DNA from: Cryptomeria japonica
Lineage: Eukaryota; Streptophyta; Pinopsida; Cupressales; Cupressaceae
Direction: 5' to 3'
Assembly (NCBI RefSeq): GCF_030272615.1
Contig: NC_081408.1
Location: forward strand, 310,102,383-310,166,382
Length of the DNA: 64,000 nucleotides
Both the position numbers and the translations under genes were made by a program. Position 1 is the first letter of the stretch, and each line of letters starts with the position of its first letter. Shown piece after piece: positions 11,541-22,241 of the stretch. The notes beneath the pieces were generated by a model, which saw only the letters and a program-made list of their open reading frames with translations, was not told where the DNA came from and ran no database searches.

Positions 11541-12193
11541 TGAATGCCATGATAACTTTGAAGAGGAAACTACCCAAAACAAATACTTCTTATCTGCAGC
11601 CTTAATAGGATGTTTCAAGGAATGTTCCTAATCAGTGAATAGGAGCCAGAAGTAGAGTTTTACAATTGCCACCTATGCAACAAAGACTAGCCATTGAGGC
11701 ACCCCCATCCAAAGCCAACATGCATATCTTTCACTTTACTGATGATCATGATGGAAATTCTTGCCCAGAAATGGTACGTTATGTTCAACTAATTGGTTCA
11801 AAGGAGACACTCTTGTAGTCAAGTGAAGAAGAATCCTCCAAGCAGCCTGGCAACTTTGAAATCCACTTCCTAGAGTATGAGTCTGATTCAGAAAGAGGAG
11901 GTGATATTTTGATCACCTTAGAGAATCCTTCCTATGTTGTGCTGACCAAAAATAAACATAATGTCAAACCTCAAGGTTCTCCTTCGTCTTCTATTGTGAG
12001 CCCTAAAGGTAAGGAGATCATTTCTTGGCTTCATAATAATGATTTCAGACCTCAAAAACCTTAGTTATTGAAATATGTAGAGATTGAGGGTTCATTTGAT
12101 ATTTTTAAATTTTGTAAATCCTCTTGGATTCAAATTACGCCAATTGAATATCTTAAATTAAACCCTAAATAACTTGATAGGCTGGTTAAGTTT
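11541..12193 (+). pseudogene. G2 gag-protease linker
   Basis: Broken coding DNA that reads as an acidic, Ser-rich linker (for example SSEEESSKQPGNFEIHF near 11820) in the same region where Tat elements have a poorly conserved Gag tail. Several stops interrupt it. No domain recognised. Confidence 0.5.
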
Positions 12194-12733
12194 GTGAAAG
12201 GAAATAATGCATCTATACAAGCTGATATAATACAACAATCAACTAATAGTACATTGTCCTCCCAAGGAGATGTGTCAACTTGTCCGGCTACTCATGAAGC
12301 TTCTCCTGAAATAGTTGCCCATCAAGTTGATGACATGTTGTCTGTCCTTGAATCAAAACCTGAGCCTTTTTATATATCCTTGTTCATAAATGGTCATAAA
12401 CTGAATAATTGTATTATAGAATCTGGTGCCACAGAGAACATCATGCCATCTACTATAGCCAAGGCCCTGGTATTATCCTTAACAAAAGCCTTTGGTAGAT
12501 GTTACTCCATGGACTCCAAAAAAAAACCCTTGTTAGGACAGATTAAAGATGCTCAAGTGGCCCTTGCCGCTAATCCTAATAAAAGAGTTAGGTTAACTAT
12601 TTTGATAGCTGATATTCCTGCAAGTTATGGCATGTTACTAAGTTGTACATTTTGTAGAGACTTAGGACAGGTCTCAGGCCACCATTACCATAGGGAAACA
12701 ACAGGTCATTTTACAACTAGAGCTCAAATCTAA
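12194..12733 (+). pseudogene. G2 aspartic protease with Asp-to-Glu active site
   Basis: The protease fold shows as LFINGHKLNNCIIESGATEN (about 12380-12440), an ALVLSLTKAFGRCYSMD loop and RLTILIADIPASYGMLLS. Relatives have I-D-S-G-A at the active site. Here the codon is GAA, giving I-E-S-G-A, so the catalytic Asp is replaced by Glu and the enzyme is probably dead. About 80 unrelated, polar residues precede the domain. The next domain, archaeal-type RNase H, starts 140 bp downstream in another frame. Confidence 0.8.
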
Positions 12734-12872
12734 GTTCACTATTTTTCCTTTTGATGATCTGAAGGCACAAATATTGTACCATGAATGTGAATTTTGGAAT
12801 TATATGATCTTATCTGCTAATGAACTTGCAGGAAATTTGTCTAAGGCTAAGGCACTTGAGGACCTATAGATA

Positions 12873-13310
12873 ATGGAGTTTGATGGAATTTGTTCAGCAT
12901 TAGGTTCTGGAGCCGGAGTAGATCTTATTCCTCCTTCTAGAAAAAATATTCCTTTCTCTTTCAAGTTGGAGTTTAAAAATACAAACAATACTACTGAGTA
13001 TGAGGCCTTGGGAATAGCTAAAGCAAAGAAATTGGGAGTGAAACTATTATGTGTAAAAGGAGATGTCGAGTTAATTGTAAAACAAGTAAGAGGTTTATTG
13101 AATATAGAGAATGAAAGATTAAAGCACTATCAAAATAGGGTATGGGATGCAATTGAAGGTTTTGATGATTTTTCTATTGAAGCCATCCTATGTGAATTCA
13201 ATTTTAAATCTGATTCTTTGGTCGTGTCAGTTTCTCTCTTGGTTCTCCATCCTAAATTCATAGTAGATAGTTATTAGGTGGAGTTAGTATATAGACCAAG
13301 TATCCCTGAT
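12873..13310 (+). pseudogene. G2 archaeal-type RNase H, placed before RT
   Basis: The sequence matches the additional RNase H of Tat elements: MEFDGICSALGSGAGV, then LEFKNTNNTTEYEALGIA, then LCVKGDVELIVKQVRGL and FSIEAILCEFNFKSDSL. The four acidic positions (D in FDG, E in TEYEAL, D in KGDVEL, D in KSDSL) are all kept. In most Tat elements described this domain sits after the ordinary RNase H and before integrase. Here it lies between protease and RT. A TAG at about 13276 ends the ORF, and a short tail follows that includes YRPSIPD. Confidence 0.82.
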
Positions 13311-13469
13311 AACTCATAATTTTGGCAGGTCTATAAAAATGATAAGCAAATCAAAAAATTTTTACATTCTGCTGAAATGTTCATAACAACATTCTTTGAA
13401 GGTTCTGAAATAGAATGTAAGGAATTCTCCCTAGACCCACGAGAGAAACCACGAGATAAAATTGTTTAG

Positions 13470-14540
13470 TTGAAAGGAAACAAAATTCCTAGAGGGTTAG
13501 TGTCTTTAGAGCATGTTTTTGATAGGCATGATACTCTCATCAAGAGGATGGATGAACAATTGCTAGCAACTCATGATTCATGTGATTATGAGAGGATTAA
13601 TATTGGTGATGAAGAAGATCCTAAGTTCATCAATTTGGGAAAGTGTTGTACCCTTGAGGAGAAAAGAAGATTCATTAATTTGCTAATAGAATATAGGGAT
13701 ATGTTTGCCTGGTGCTGTGATGAGCTGAAAAATTTCATAGGGGGGCAGTTTCAACACCATATTCCTATGAAACCAAGAACAAGTCCATTCAAGCAGAAGT
13801 TGAGAAACTTTAATCCCAGGTTGTAGAGGCCATATTCAAGGAGGTGGATAAAATGTTAAAGGCAAAAATTATATACCCCATTCATCATTCCACCTAGATA
13901 GCTAATATAGTTCCAATTCATAAAAAGAATGGAGAAATAAGGATTTATGTGGATTTTAGAAATTTGAATCAAGCTAGTTTGAAGGATAATTATCCACTAC
14001 CTTTTATGGATCATAGTTTGTAAACAATCTCGAGTTCTGAAATGATGTCAATATTAGACGGGTTTTCATGCTACAATCAGATTAGTGTCTCAGAAAAGGA
14101 TCAACATAAAACAACTTTGATTGCTCCCTGGGGTACCTTTACATTTAACTAGATGTCATTTGGTTTGATAAATGCTAGAGAAACCTTCCAGAGGGCTATG
14201 GAGTTGTCTTCTGGTCACTTGAAAGTTAAAATAATTGTTGTGTACCTGGATGATTTAACTATTTTCTCAAAAAGGAGAAAGCATCATTTGAAAGATTTAG
14301 GGAAAGCTCTATAGAGATGCAAAGAGCATGGAGTATCTTTGAATCCAAAGAAGTCAGTGTTTGGTGTTACCAAAGGTAAACTTCTTGGTCACATCATTTC
14401 CAAAGAAGGCATCAAGGTAGATCCAAAGAGGGTGAAGGCAACCTAGCATATAAGTTTACCATCAAATAGAAATGGAGTTAGGTCCTTCTTTGGTCAAATG
14501 AATTTTTTGAGAAGGTTTGTTCTTGATTTTGCAAAGATTA
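13470..14540 (+). pseudogene. G2 reverse transcriptase
   Basis: An N-terminal extension (13470-13826, with a CTLEEKRRFINLLIEYRDMFAW block) leads into RT: VPIHKKNGEIRIYVDFRNLNQAS (13912-13980), DNYPLPFMD, the SCYNQISVSEKD palm block and the catalytic VVYLDDLTIFSK near 14240-14272. It continues through HIISKEGIKVDPKRVKA to FFGQMNFLRRFV. The YxDD box is intact, but frame changes near 13830 and several TAG stops (for example in TFN-stop-MSFGL at 14150) break it. Confidence 0.85.
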
Positions 14541-15010
14541 CCTGATACATAGTGAATTTAATGAGTGAAAAACAAGTGTTTAGATGGAATGATGAAGGGA
14601 AGAAAACATTTGAGACAGTAAAAGAAGCTATAGCATAGGCTCCTGTGCTCATCAATCCAGATTTTAAGAAGGATTTCATCATCCACTATTATGCCTCTGA
14701 GCATACTATGTCAGGAATGAAATTACAAAAAAATGAGGAAAATGAGGAAGTTCCAATTGCCTTCATGAGTGTACCACTAAAGAAGAATGAACTGAAATAT
14801 TCATTGATGGAGAAGAAATCATTTATAGTGGTAAAGTTGTTAAAAACTTTAGGTATTATATTATTCATTCTCATGCAATAGTGTATGTGTCACACCCAGA
14901 TGTTAAAAGTATTTTGAAACAACAGGATATTGGATTAAATAGAAGAGCTACATGGGTATCAAAAATACATGAGTTAAATCTAGATATTAAACCAACCAAA
15001 TTGGTAAGGG
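14541..15010 (+). pseudogene. G2 gypsy-type RNase H, first Asp lost
   Basis: This is the ordinary RNase H after RT: EGKKTFETVKEAIA, then APVLINPDFKKDFIIHYYASEHTMSG, then KNELKYSLMEKKSFIVVKLL. Relatives have TDAS where this copy reads YYAS, so the first catalytic Asp is Tyr. The separate archaeal-type domain upstream keeps its acidic residues. This fits the known trend in dual-RNase-H elements for the original domain to degenerate into a structural tether. Confidence 0.75.
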
Positions 15011-15180
15011 GATGAGGCTTATGTAAATTGATTGCGGAAAGTAAAGATGAAGTGCAAAAAGAGTTACCTTTGGTTTTATTTGTGGATCTTCAAGATTCTT
15101 GGTTTGCAGATGTTGCATTTTGCCTAGCTTAAGGAGAACATCCTGAGCATTTATCACCTAAGGAGAAATCCAATTTAAGA

Positions 15181-16356
15181 TTGAAGACTGCTAAGTATGT
15201 CATCTTTGGTGATGTTTTGTACAAGAAGGGATTCGATGGGACTTTCTTACGTTGTGTCGATAAGGAACACCAAGAGGCTTTTCTAAAAATATTCCATAAT
15301 GAAGCCTGCAATGGAGATTTTTCTTCGATGGTGACTGCCTATAATATTTTGAGAAATTGTTACTATTGGACAGGCATGTTCAAGGATGCTTACACCTGGG
15401 TGGCAAATTGTGAAAAATGTAAACTGTTCATAGGAAAGCCACAACTTGCGGCATTACCCCTTAGACCTATTATTATTGATGAACCATTTAAAAAATGGGG
15501 GTTAGATTTCATAGGTCCATTGTCACCCATTTCAAGTGCTGGGCATACACATATACTTACTAGAACCGATTATTTTACCAAATGGGTGGAAGTTGTTCCT
15601 ATGAGAAAGACTACATCTGAAGTGGTTTGTGATTTCTTAAAATAAAATATTCTGGTTCGTTTTGGAGTTTCTTAGAAGATAGTGACTAATAATGCTATGA
15701 ATTTCTCCTCTATAGAAATATCTATGTTTTGTTATGATCATGGGATTTCTCTTGCCCACTCATTAGATTACTATCCGCAAGGCAATGGTAAGGCAAAATC
15801 CAACAATAAGAATTTGATAAACATTATGAAAAAGTTGGTGAATGAGAATTTGAAGGAATGACACAAGAAACTGTATGAGGCTCTCTGGGCAGATAGGACA
15901 TCTCCTAAAAGGGAAATAGGGATGTCTCCCTTTGAATTGGTGTATGGTGTGGGGGTACACTTATCCTTTCCTCTGGAACTGGTAGCTTCAAAGTTACAAA
16001 TAGTGGTTGAGGATGCATATTTTCAAGATTCCTTAGAAAAAAGAATCATGCATTTGATGAAGATAGAGGAAGAAAGGGATGAACTCATTGATCAGACTAC
16101 TGAGCATAAACTACATGTCAAGAATTTTTTTGACAAGAGAGCTAGACCCAGAAAATTTGTGCAAGGAGATAAGGTCTTACTTTGGGATAGAAGAAGAGAA
16201 CCAAAAGGGGCACATGGTAAATTTGAATCACTGTGGAAACGTCCATTCTTGATTCATGAGGTAAAAGGGTCTAATTATTTCAAGCTTTCCTATATTGATG
16301 GTACTATTCTTCCCCTGTCTTATAATGGACACGATCTTAATATTTATAAGTTGTAA
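15181..16356 (+). pseudogene. G2 integrase
   Basis: A zinc region (about 15290-15420) has C-E-K-C intact, but the second His is Asp (CNGDFSS). The DDE core starts at KKWGLDFIGPL (about 15490). The second catalytic Asp reads VTNNAMNF (15685) and the Glu position reads GNGKAKSNNK (15780), so two of three catalytic residues are changed. The C-terminal domain (15922-16356) runs through MSPFELVYGV, FVQGDKVLLWDRRREPKGAHGKF and ends NIYKL. It ends at TAA 16354. There is no chromodomain, as expected for Tat. Confidence 0.85.
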
Positions 16357-17470
16357 GTAGGTGTCCCCTTCATGTTTTAAAGGTTAGTTTTGTTTTCTTT
16401 TTGGTTGTGTCAATTTTGGTGTGTTTGTTTTGTTGGTCTCGGTCTTATTTTTCATCTTTTGTGAGAAACCAGAGATTCAAAATTCCTCCCTAGACCTTTA
16501 CAATTCCAGTCCCCAATCAGAGCTGATGTTACCCTCCTCATTTTCCTAAGGCATTTTTGTTCTCATGCTATTTAAAATAAGGAGTGTTTATTTAGTGTGG
16601 GTTTGTGTAATTCTCAGTTTTGGTCTTATTAAATTTTGTCTTGAATTGGACCTCTCAATTGAACCTTTTCAAAAGTTCAAGGTTCAAGTTCAAGTGGAGC
16701 ATGTTGTGTCGTGACTTTGTTCTAATTAAAATGTTAATAGAATTAGTGTCAATTGTCATTGAACTTGAACTATTGAACCTTCTGAAAATGTTCAAGGTTC
16801 AAGTTCAAAGTTGAGAAAGTCGAGTCTTGTCTAAGTCATGTCTTTGTAACACATAAGATGTGGTCTTGTGGTGTCTTTGTCTTGGTTTGCCCTTGTTCTG
16901 TTCTTTTGAAATTGAACTTTTGAACTACTTCTCAGAGGTTTCCAAGCTCAATGATTGATTAGCTCTAGACATAAAAGTGGTGAACATGAAAATGATGAAG
17001 CATCAACATGGAGGGAATATTCTAGATTTGAAAGCTAAATTTTGAGGGAATGAGTCGCGATGAAGAGCCGTACTTGAGAATAATTATTTTAGGGAAAGAT
17101 TAGTGGGAAAAGACTTATAATTAATGAATTATCAGAATTAGGTCTTTTTGGAATAATTTGGCATGGATAAGCGTGCAGTTATGATTATATCAAATTGTGT
17201 GACTGATTTTTAAGCCTGTTCTCAGATTTTCTTTATTTAAAAATTAAAAAACAAAATACTTGCCTTCATCATTTGCCTAATTTGATAAGTCAAGGATTTA
17301 CACAGGCGATATTTTTTGCTCTTGTCTATTTGGATTCTGAGCTCTACATGAAAGGTGAGTTCAAAATCTTCTTCTCATACCTGTGATTTCTTAAATTGGA
17401 AGCTTTGCTTGGCTATTTAGTTGGTTTAGTTCATCTCCCTTGTTGTGTTTTCTTTCTATTGGTAAATTTA
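16357..17470 (+). other. G2 spacer between integrase and extra ORF
   Basis: Gene-free stretch of about 1.1 kb. It contains a diverged tandem duplication of about 114 bp (from 16658 and 16772), each unit with GTTCAAGGTTCAAGTTCAA. A GGAGGGAATATTCTAG purine-rich stretch near 17010 resembles an internal purine tract. No other structure was seen. Confidence 0.6.
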
Positions 17471-20400
17471 AAAGGAGACTTAAATTTCCCAAGATAGACC
17501 AAAAGTCTTGGTTAGTCTATACCTTGTCAAAGTTAGGGGACACTTTTCAACCATCAATAGACCTACACGAATTCCATGAAAGGGCATGGAATCCCACTAG
17601 CTCGCCCTTAATCTAGAGGATTCTGGATAGTGGGTTAGTGGAAGCAGCAACTTTCCCTCTAGCGGTGTCATGTCCTAAGCTGGTTATAGAATGCATGAAT
17701 AGATATGACCCTATTGATAGATGTGTAAGAAGTGCAGATGGTAAGGTTATGCTTAGGGTTAGTCGGTAGGTTGGTGTTGCTGTTATGAAAATACCTAAGA
17801 AGGAGCAATATGAGGATTGGACGATGTGTAAGTCACAACGAATTATCTCAGAAAATAAATCATTCTATATGAATGTTATTGCAAGGAACTGGTTGTTAAA
17901 GTTTCAAAGAGGATGTTCCCAACTACCAAGTCCATTGACCCAGGAACATTTGATCAAAGAAGTTAGGGACATAGTCATTCTTTTACATAGAGTGAGAGGG
18001 AACCAAATTGCCTTTTATTGGGAAGATTGAGTGTATTTATTCATATAAGTTTTTTTTGGTGAGAAAAGATATATTGAGTGGGTGAAATTAATTGCAAATA
18101 GGTTGCATGAAGGGTTTGAGTTACTTCGGTAACAAAAAATTCTATATGTCATCATATCTTATGTATTACCTGGCATGCGTTAGACTGTGGCCTAGTTTGT
18201 ACCATGAAGCATGGGTGGATAATATGAGAATATTTGAATATCATTTGCATCTTCAACAACAAAGGTCTTGTGAAAATTATTGTAAACTGCATGACATATT
18301 CCTAGGCAAGATGGTGTATGAATTGGAGGGAAACATTCATAAAACATTATCAAATGAATCTATGCAATTGATTGGTACTTATGGCAGCTTCTTCATATGG
18401 TTTCCCAAGTTTACTTACATAAGGGTAGGGGGTTTTGAAGGAGAACCGTACAAGCTGCCTAGATATGCATTTGACAGATAGATTTTAATGGAGATATGCA
18501 GGCAACTGGAATATATTGATACAAAATATAGAGCTAGACATCAATCAGGTGTCTCATGTTGAATTGAATTAACCTATTTTATTTGTAGTAGTGTCTTTGA
18601 TGCCTTGAACTTGGAACTTGGATTTAAGAAATTGAATTTTCTATTATATGGTCTACGAGAAAATTTTGATGCTGAAGGGTTTGTCGCCGCCCATTTGACA
18701 TTGAGAAAATATTTTATCCATGTGCTAGATATTAAGGATTTTTGGGCTGATTGTTGTGATGAGTTTGAAGTTAGGAAGAGGACACACCAAAGGTTCACCC
18801 TGCAGGAGGTCATGGCCTTTGAGTTGAAAATGAACATTGCTAATGTCAATGATGATGAGAGTGAACTTTTGGATCCTTAGTTTGTGGATGATAGGAAGAA
18901 GGGAGTCATTCCAGAAGTGGACTAGGAAAAATATGAGGAAGACCATATCTAAACAAGGACATTCCTAGTTACTAGAAGAACTAAGAGATGGCTAAGAGAG
19001 TGAAGAATGGGAAAGGGCTCTAAGAAAAGTTCAACCTCATCATTTGAAGTCCCATTGGTTAAAGTCACTCAGAGTGCCAGGCCAGTAGAAATCAAAACAA
19101 TACTAGTTCCAACCAGGATGACTAGAGCCAGAACCAGAAGCAGAGCTAAGAAATCTCTTGTGTATTCAGTGGTAGTTAATTTAGAAGCCTCTATTGATAT
19201 GGAAGATCCTTCAACTCATCCAGATTGGAGATGCTAAATGGTGATGATATAAATGACACTTAGCGGGTGGATATTTTGGCAAATACTACTACTACATTGA
19301 TATTAAGGAATGAAAAAGAAATTGCAGCTAACTCTGATGAAACTTTTGTGTGCACTGGGTGTCTTTGGTTAGAAAATACCCTGAATAGAAAGAAAAGGAA
19401 TGTAGCTCCAGTTTTAGTCCCTTTGGAAGATATGGTGAGAAAATGCTTGGGGAAGACTCCCAAAGTGAAGAAATTGAAAACCACTTCAAGAATTGACTTT
19501 GATGCCGACAGTGGGAATTGGATTACAGAGATAGCATGTCCATTAACAGATGAGAAAACACAGGACCCTATAGTCTAGGATTTTACTTTCTAAAAGGTCA
19601 ATATTGGTACTTCTTCTCGAGCCACAGATGTTCTTCATCTTGAAGCTTCCACAAAAAAAGATCATAACTAGGACCTAGGAGGATGAAAAAGATAAAAAAG
19701 AACTGAAAGAAACCTTGAGACAGATGGTGGAATATATTGATGCAATCCATGGGCCAAATCCCCAACCACAGTCTATGCAACCAACCTTAAATGATCCATA
19801 TCCCCTAGCAATCAAAAGTTGCTTGTAGAAGTACAAAGGAATAAAATGGTGCATGGAGTGTTCCTTGAATGGTTAGATATGGTTAGGAAAGATGGAAAAT
19901 AATACATTAGGCATTTGAGCAAAGTGTATGATGATGCTACTAAGGTTATCCGAGAATTGGGAAAGGAAAACACAGCCTAGAAGAACAAAGAAGCCAAATG
20001 GGCCTAAATAATAGCTCACATGGAAGAAGTTCAAAAGCATGGTGTAATGAAGTTCCTTGTAGAAAAGCCTTTATAGGGATTGATGACAATGTTCTGTACA
20101 TTTGTAAAAAGAACATGGAGAAATTCAGTAATAAAATAGGGCTATGAGGAATTTATTAAACTTGAATGAGAATTATCTGAATTGATACAAAAGATGCTTA
20201 ATGATCTAAAATGCATTGGAGTGAAATATATGAAAGAGGATGGGCAAACTGTTGACACTGCTGAAGCCATAAGAAAATCTTATGAAGTGCAAATTGATAT
20301 GGTCGGGAATGCAATAGTGGTCATAAAGAAATATTTCTCTACCATTGCTAAAATTGAATCCTTACTATTTTTATGCATAGATCATTTGAACAACCATGTT

Positions 20401-20547
20401 GATAAAGTAAAGCAGGTGCACCATGATAAAGAGTTCTGGCAACAATGGATTTTACATGTAGGCATTCCAAACGAACCTGTCATCCAACAATTCATGGAGG
20501 CATTCACGGAGTGGAAGAAGGATCAAATTGTTCGCCCATTGTCATGA
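17470..20547 (+). pseudogene. G2 extra 3' ORF, function unknown
   Basis: A long decayed ORF of up to about 1,000 codons follows integrase in the sense direction. Frame 1 runs 17470-18030 (KFPKIDQKSWLVYTL..., then MKIPKKEQYEDW), shifts near 18040, and continues with LWPSLYHEAWVDNMRIFEYH (18190s) and YGLRENFDAEGFVAAHLTL (18650s). A basic Arg/Lys/Ser-rich part (about 19000-19160, nuclear-signal-like) comes next, and after another shift a C-terminal helical part ends FTEWKKDQIVRPLS at 20547. Extra ORFs after integrase are known in Tat elements, with no settled role. I recognise no catalytic motif. Seven or more stops. Confidence 0.65.
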
Positions 20548-20909
20548 ATTGAATAATTATTCCCATGTTTTCTTTCCTTTCTGTTGTTTTTAGTCAAAAA
20601 AAGAACACTTTTATAAGTTAGTTTAAAAAAAATAGATTGTTTAACTTACCCTTGGACAAAGCAGTGTAACTCTGTGGTTACCGAGTGGTTGGGGTAGAAA
20701 GTTTAGTTATATGTTTCTAAAAAAAAGACTTAAAAAAGTTCGGAGAAATTTTGTAAAGATTGACAGAATTTGTTTTAAATACTGGTGGATTTTCAATGAA
20801 TGCATTTTATCAGTGAATAAAATTATACATTTTCAGGAACTTTCAAATCTGTGTATTTGAATGCAGAATGAGAATCTCAGGTGAGATAAATCTATTTGTG
20901 TTGAATCTA
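20548..20909 (+). other. G2 3' untranslated region or LTR start
   Basis: Gene-free DNA with A-runs near 20595 and 20625 that could be purine tracts, then TGTTTAACTTACCC at about 20638, which could be the true 3' LTR edge pairing with the AACA end. The 5' copy lacks this part, so the edge is unproven. Confidence 0.4.
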
Positions 20910-21374
20910 TTGCTTCTTTTATTATCCACTTTTCATATGTCTGTGAATGTATGTGATTAGTAATTCTTTTGTTAACTTTGTGTGGATTTGATTCCCCTTG
21001 TCCCATGAGACACGAGAGAGACTCAATCAGAGTCCATGGTTTTATTGCTTCTTTAATTAAAAGTTCTGAAAGTAAAGTTATTTTTTATTCTAAATCTGTG
21101 GGTTTACAAATAGATTTTTTATCTTCCTGGCATTCATGTAGTGTTGACTGATGAATGGGAAAAGCCTTTTCTCGCTTTCTGGTTAAAATTGAAGTAAATA
21201 TTTGTGTGTGTTTAAAAATTTATTGAACATCATATGGGAAGTTGCACCCTTATGCAGAGAGTAAATAATTTAATGGATTACCTAACTATTGGTTCTAGTT
21301 GTCTTTCACAAAACTAAGGGAATACATGAGTCATTTATTATTAAATTATGAAAGGCTAAATCTGTTAACCAACA
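20910..21374 (+). repeat. G2 3' LTR (homologous part)
   Basis: Partner of 10083-10548, ending GTTAACCAACA at 21374. Differences between copies are frequent and scattered, so the insertion is old. See the 5' copy for the uncertain left edge. Confidence 0.8.
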
Positions 21375-22241
21375 TGCATGATAATCATGTGTTTGATGAT
21401 ATTATAAAAAAGGATTATTTGAGGAAGAAACACCTTTAGATGAACGAGAATTTCTCTTTCTTGCAAGATACTCCTTAAATATTTTAATTTTAAGAATATA
21501 ATTCATAGGTGAATGACGAGGATGCCCTAGACTATTTGTATGAGCTTGAGAAGGAAGGTTTATAGGGAATTTGATTCCTCGTTCATATTTTCCAAGTCCT
21601 TGTCCTCTATACCCTTATTTTGGTATTATGTTAAAACCACTCCTAGTATAAGAGCTTTTTAATTATGCAAAAGAAGGACCATTATCATGAATCTCTTTAA
21701 AATTTGTAGTGTAAGGATACTTGGAAGGACAAAAGGGAGATTTAAATGAAGAAGGAATGTCCTTCATAAAACATTTCTCCTCTCTAGCATCATTAGTCAT
21801 AGCCTCATTGATGGGTTGGAAGGAAGGATCCTTATCATCTAAGGCTTCATCTTTTCTTAATGTTATATGAGGAGATAGGTCATGAATAAAACTATTCATA
21901 GCACTATCTTCCTTACAAATTTTTTTATGACTAAGATAAGTTGTAGGAGAATAAGGAGGATCTAAAGGGATTGATAAATCAATATTTTGATCTTTCCCCC
22001 TCGACACTAGAGTATTCCTATGAGAACAGGATGGTGTCATATTTCTCTTCAATGCTAGCTCTCCCTTAGAGAGATTATTTATAGGAGTATTGAATTTTTC
22101 CTCATTCACATTAGAAACCCTAGGAGAGATACAAGTGTGATCTTTGTTGATGTCAGCTTTAGGGTTATCATTATCTACAAAATCCTTTATGTGATCTATA
22201 CATGTAATACATGTACTTAAAAATGCCATCATAAAAAACAT
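21375..22241 (-). pseudogene. Antisense gypsy relic with G-patch motif
   Basis: One minus-strand frame starts at 22241 (192 codons, polar, Ser- and Asp-rich, no known fold). It passes a TAA at 21663-21665 and continues into GFNIIPK-stop-GYRGQGLGKYERGIKFPI (about 21561-21625), a G-patch signature. It is then cut at 21374 by the right edge of G2. G-patch motifs occur in the polyproteins of several plant gypsy elements, so this is most likely a piece of another Tat/Athila-like element that G2 inserted into. The missing half was not found left of G2. Confidence 0.6.

Larger units (their letters stand above)
10083..21374 (+). mobile_element. G2: Tat-like Ty3/gypsy element with two RNase H domains
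   Basis: An LTR pair (about 10083-10548 and 20910-21374) brackets a primer site, gag, protease, archaeal-type RNase H, RT, a second RNase H, integrase, a spacer and a long extra ORF. An additional RNase H and extra ORFs are hallmarks of the Tat branch of plant gypsy elements. The placing of the archaeal-type RNase H before RT is unusual. Multiple stops and frame changes make the copy dead. Flanking repeats were not found; the next DNA to the right is an antisense G-patch relic. Confidence 0.85.
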
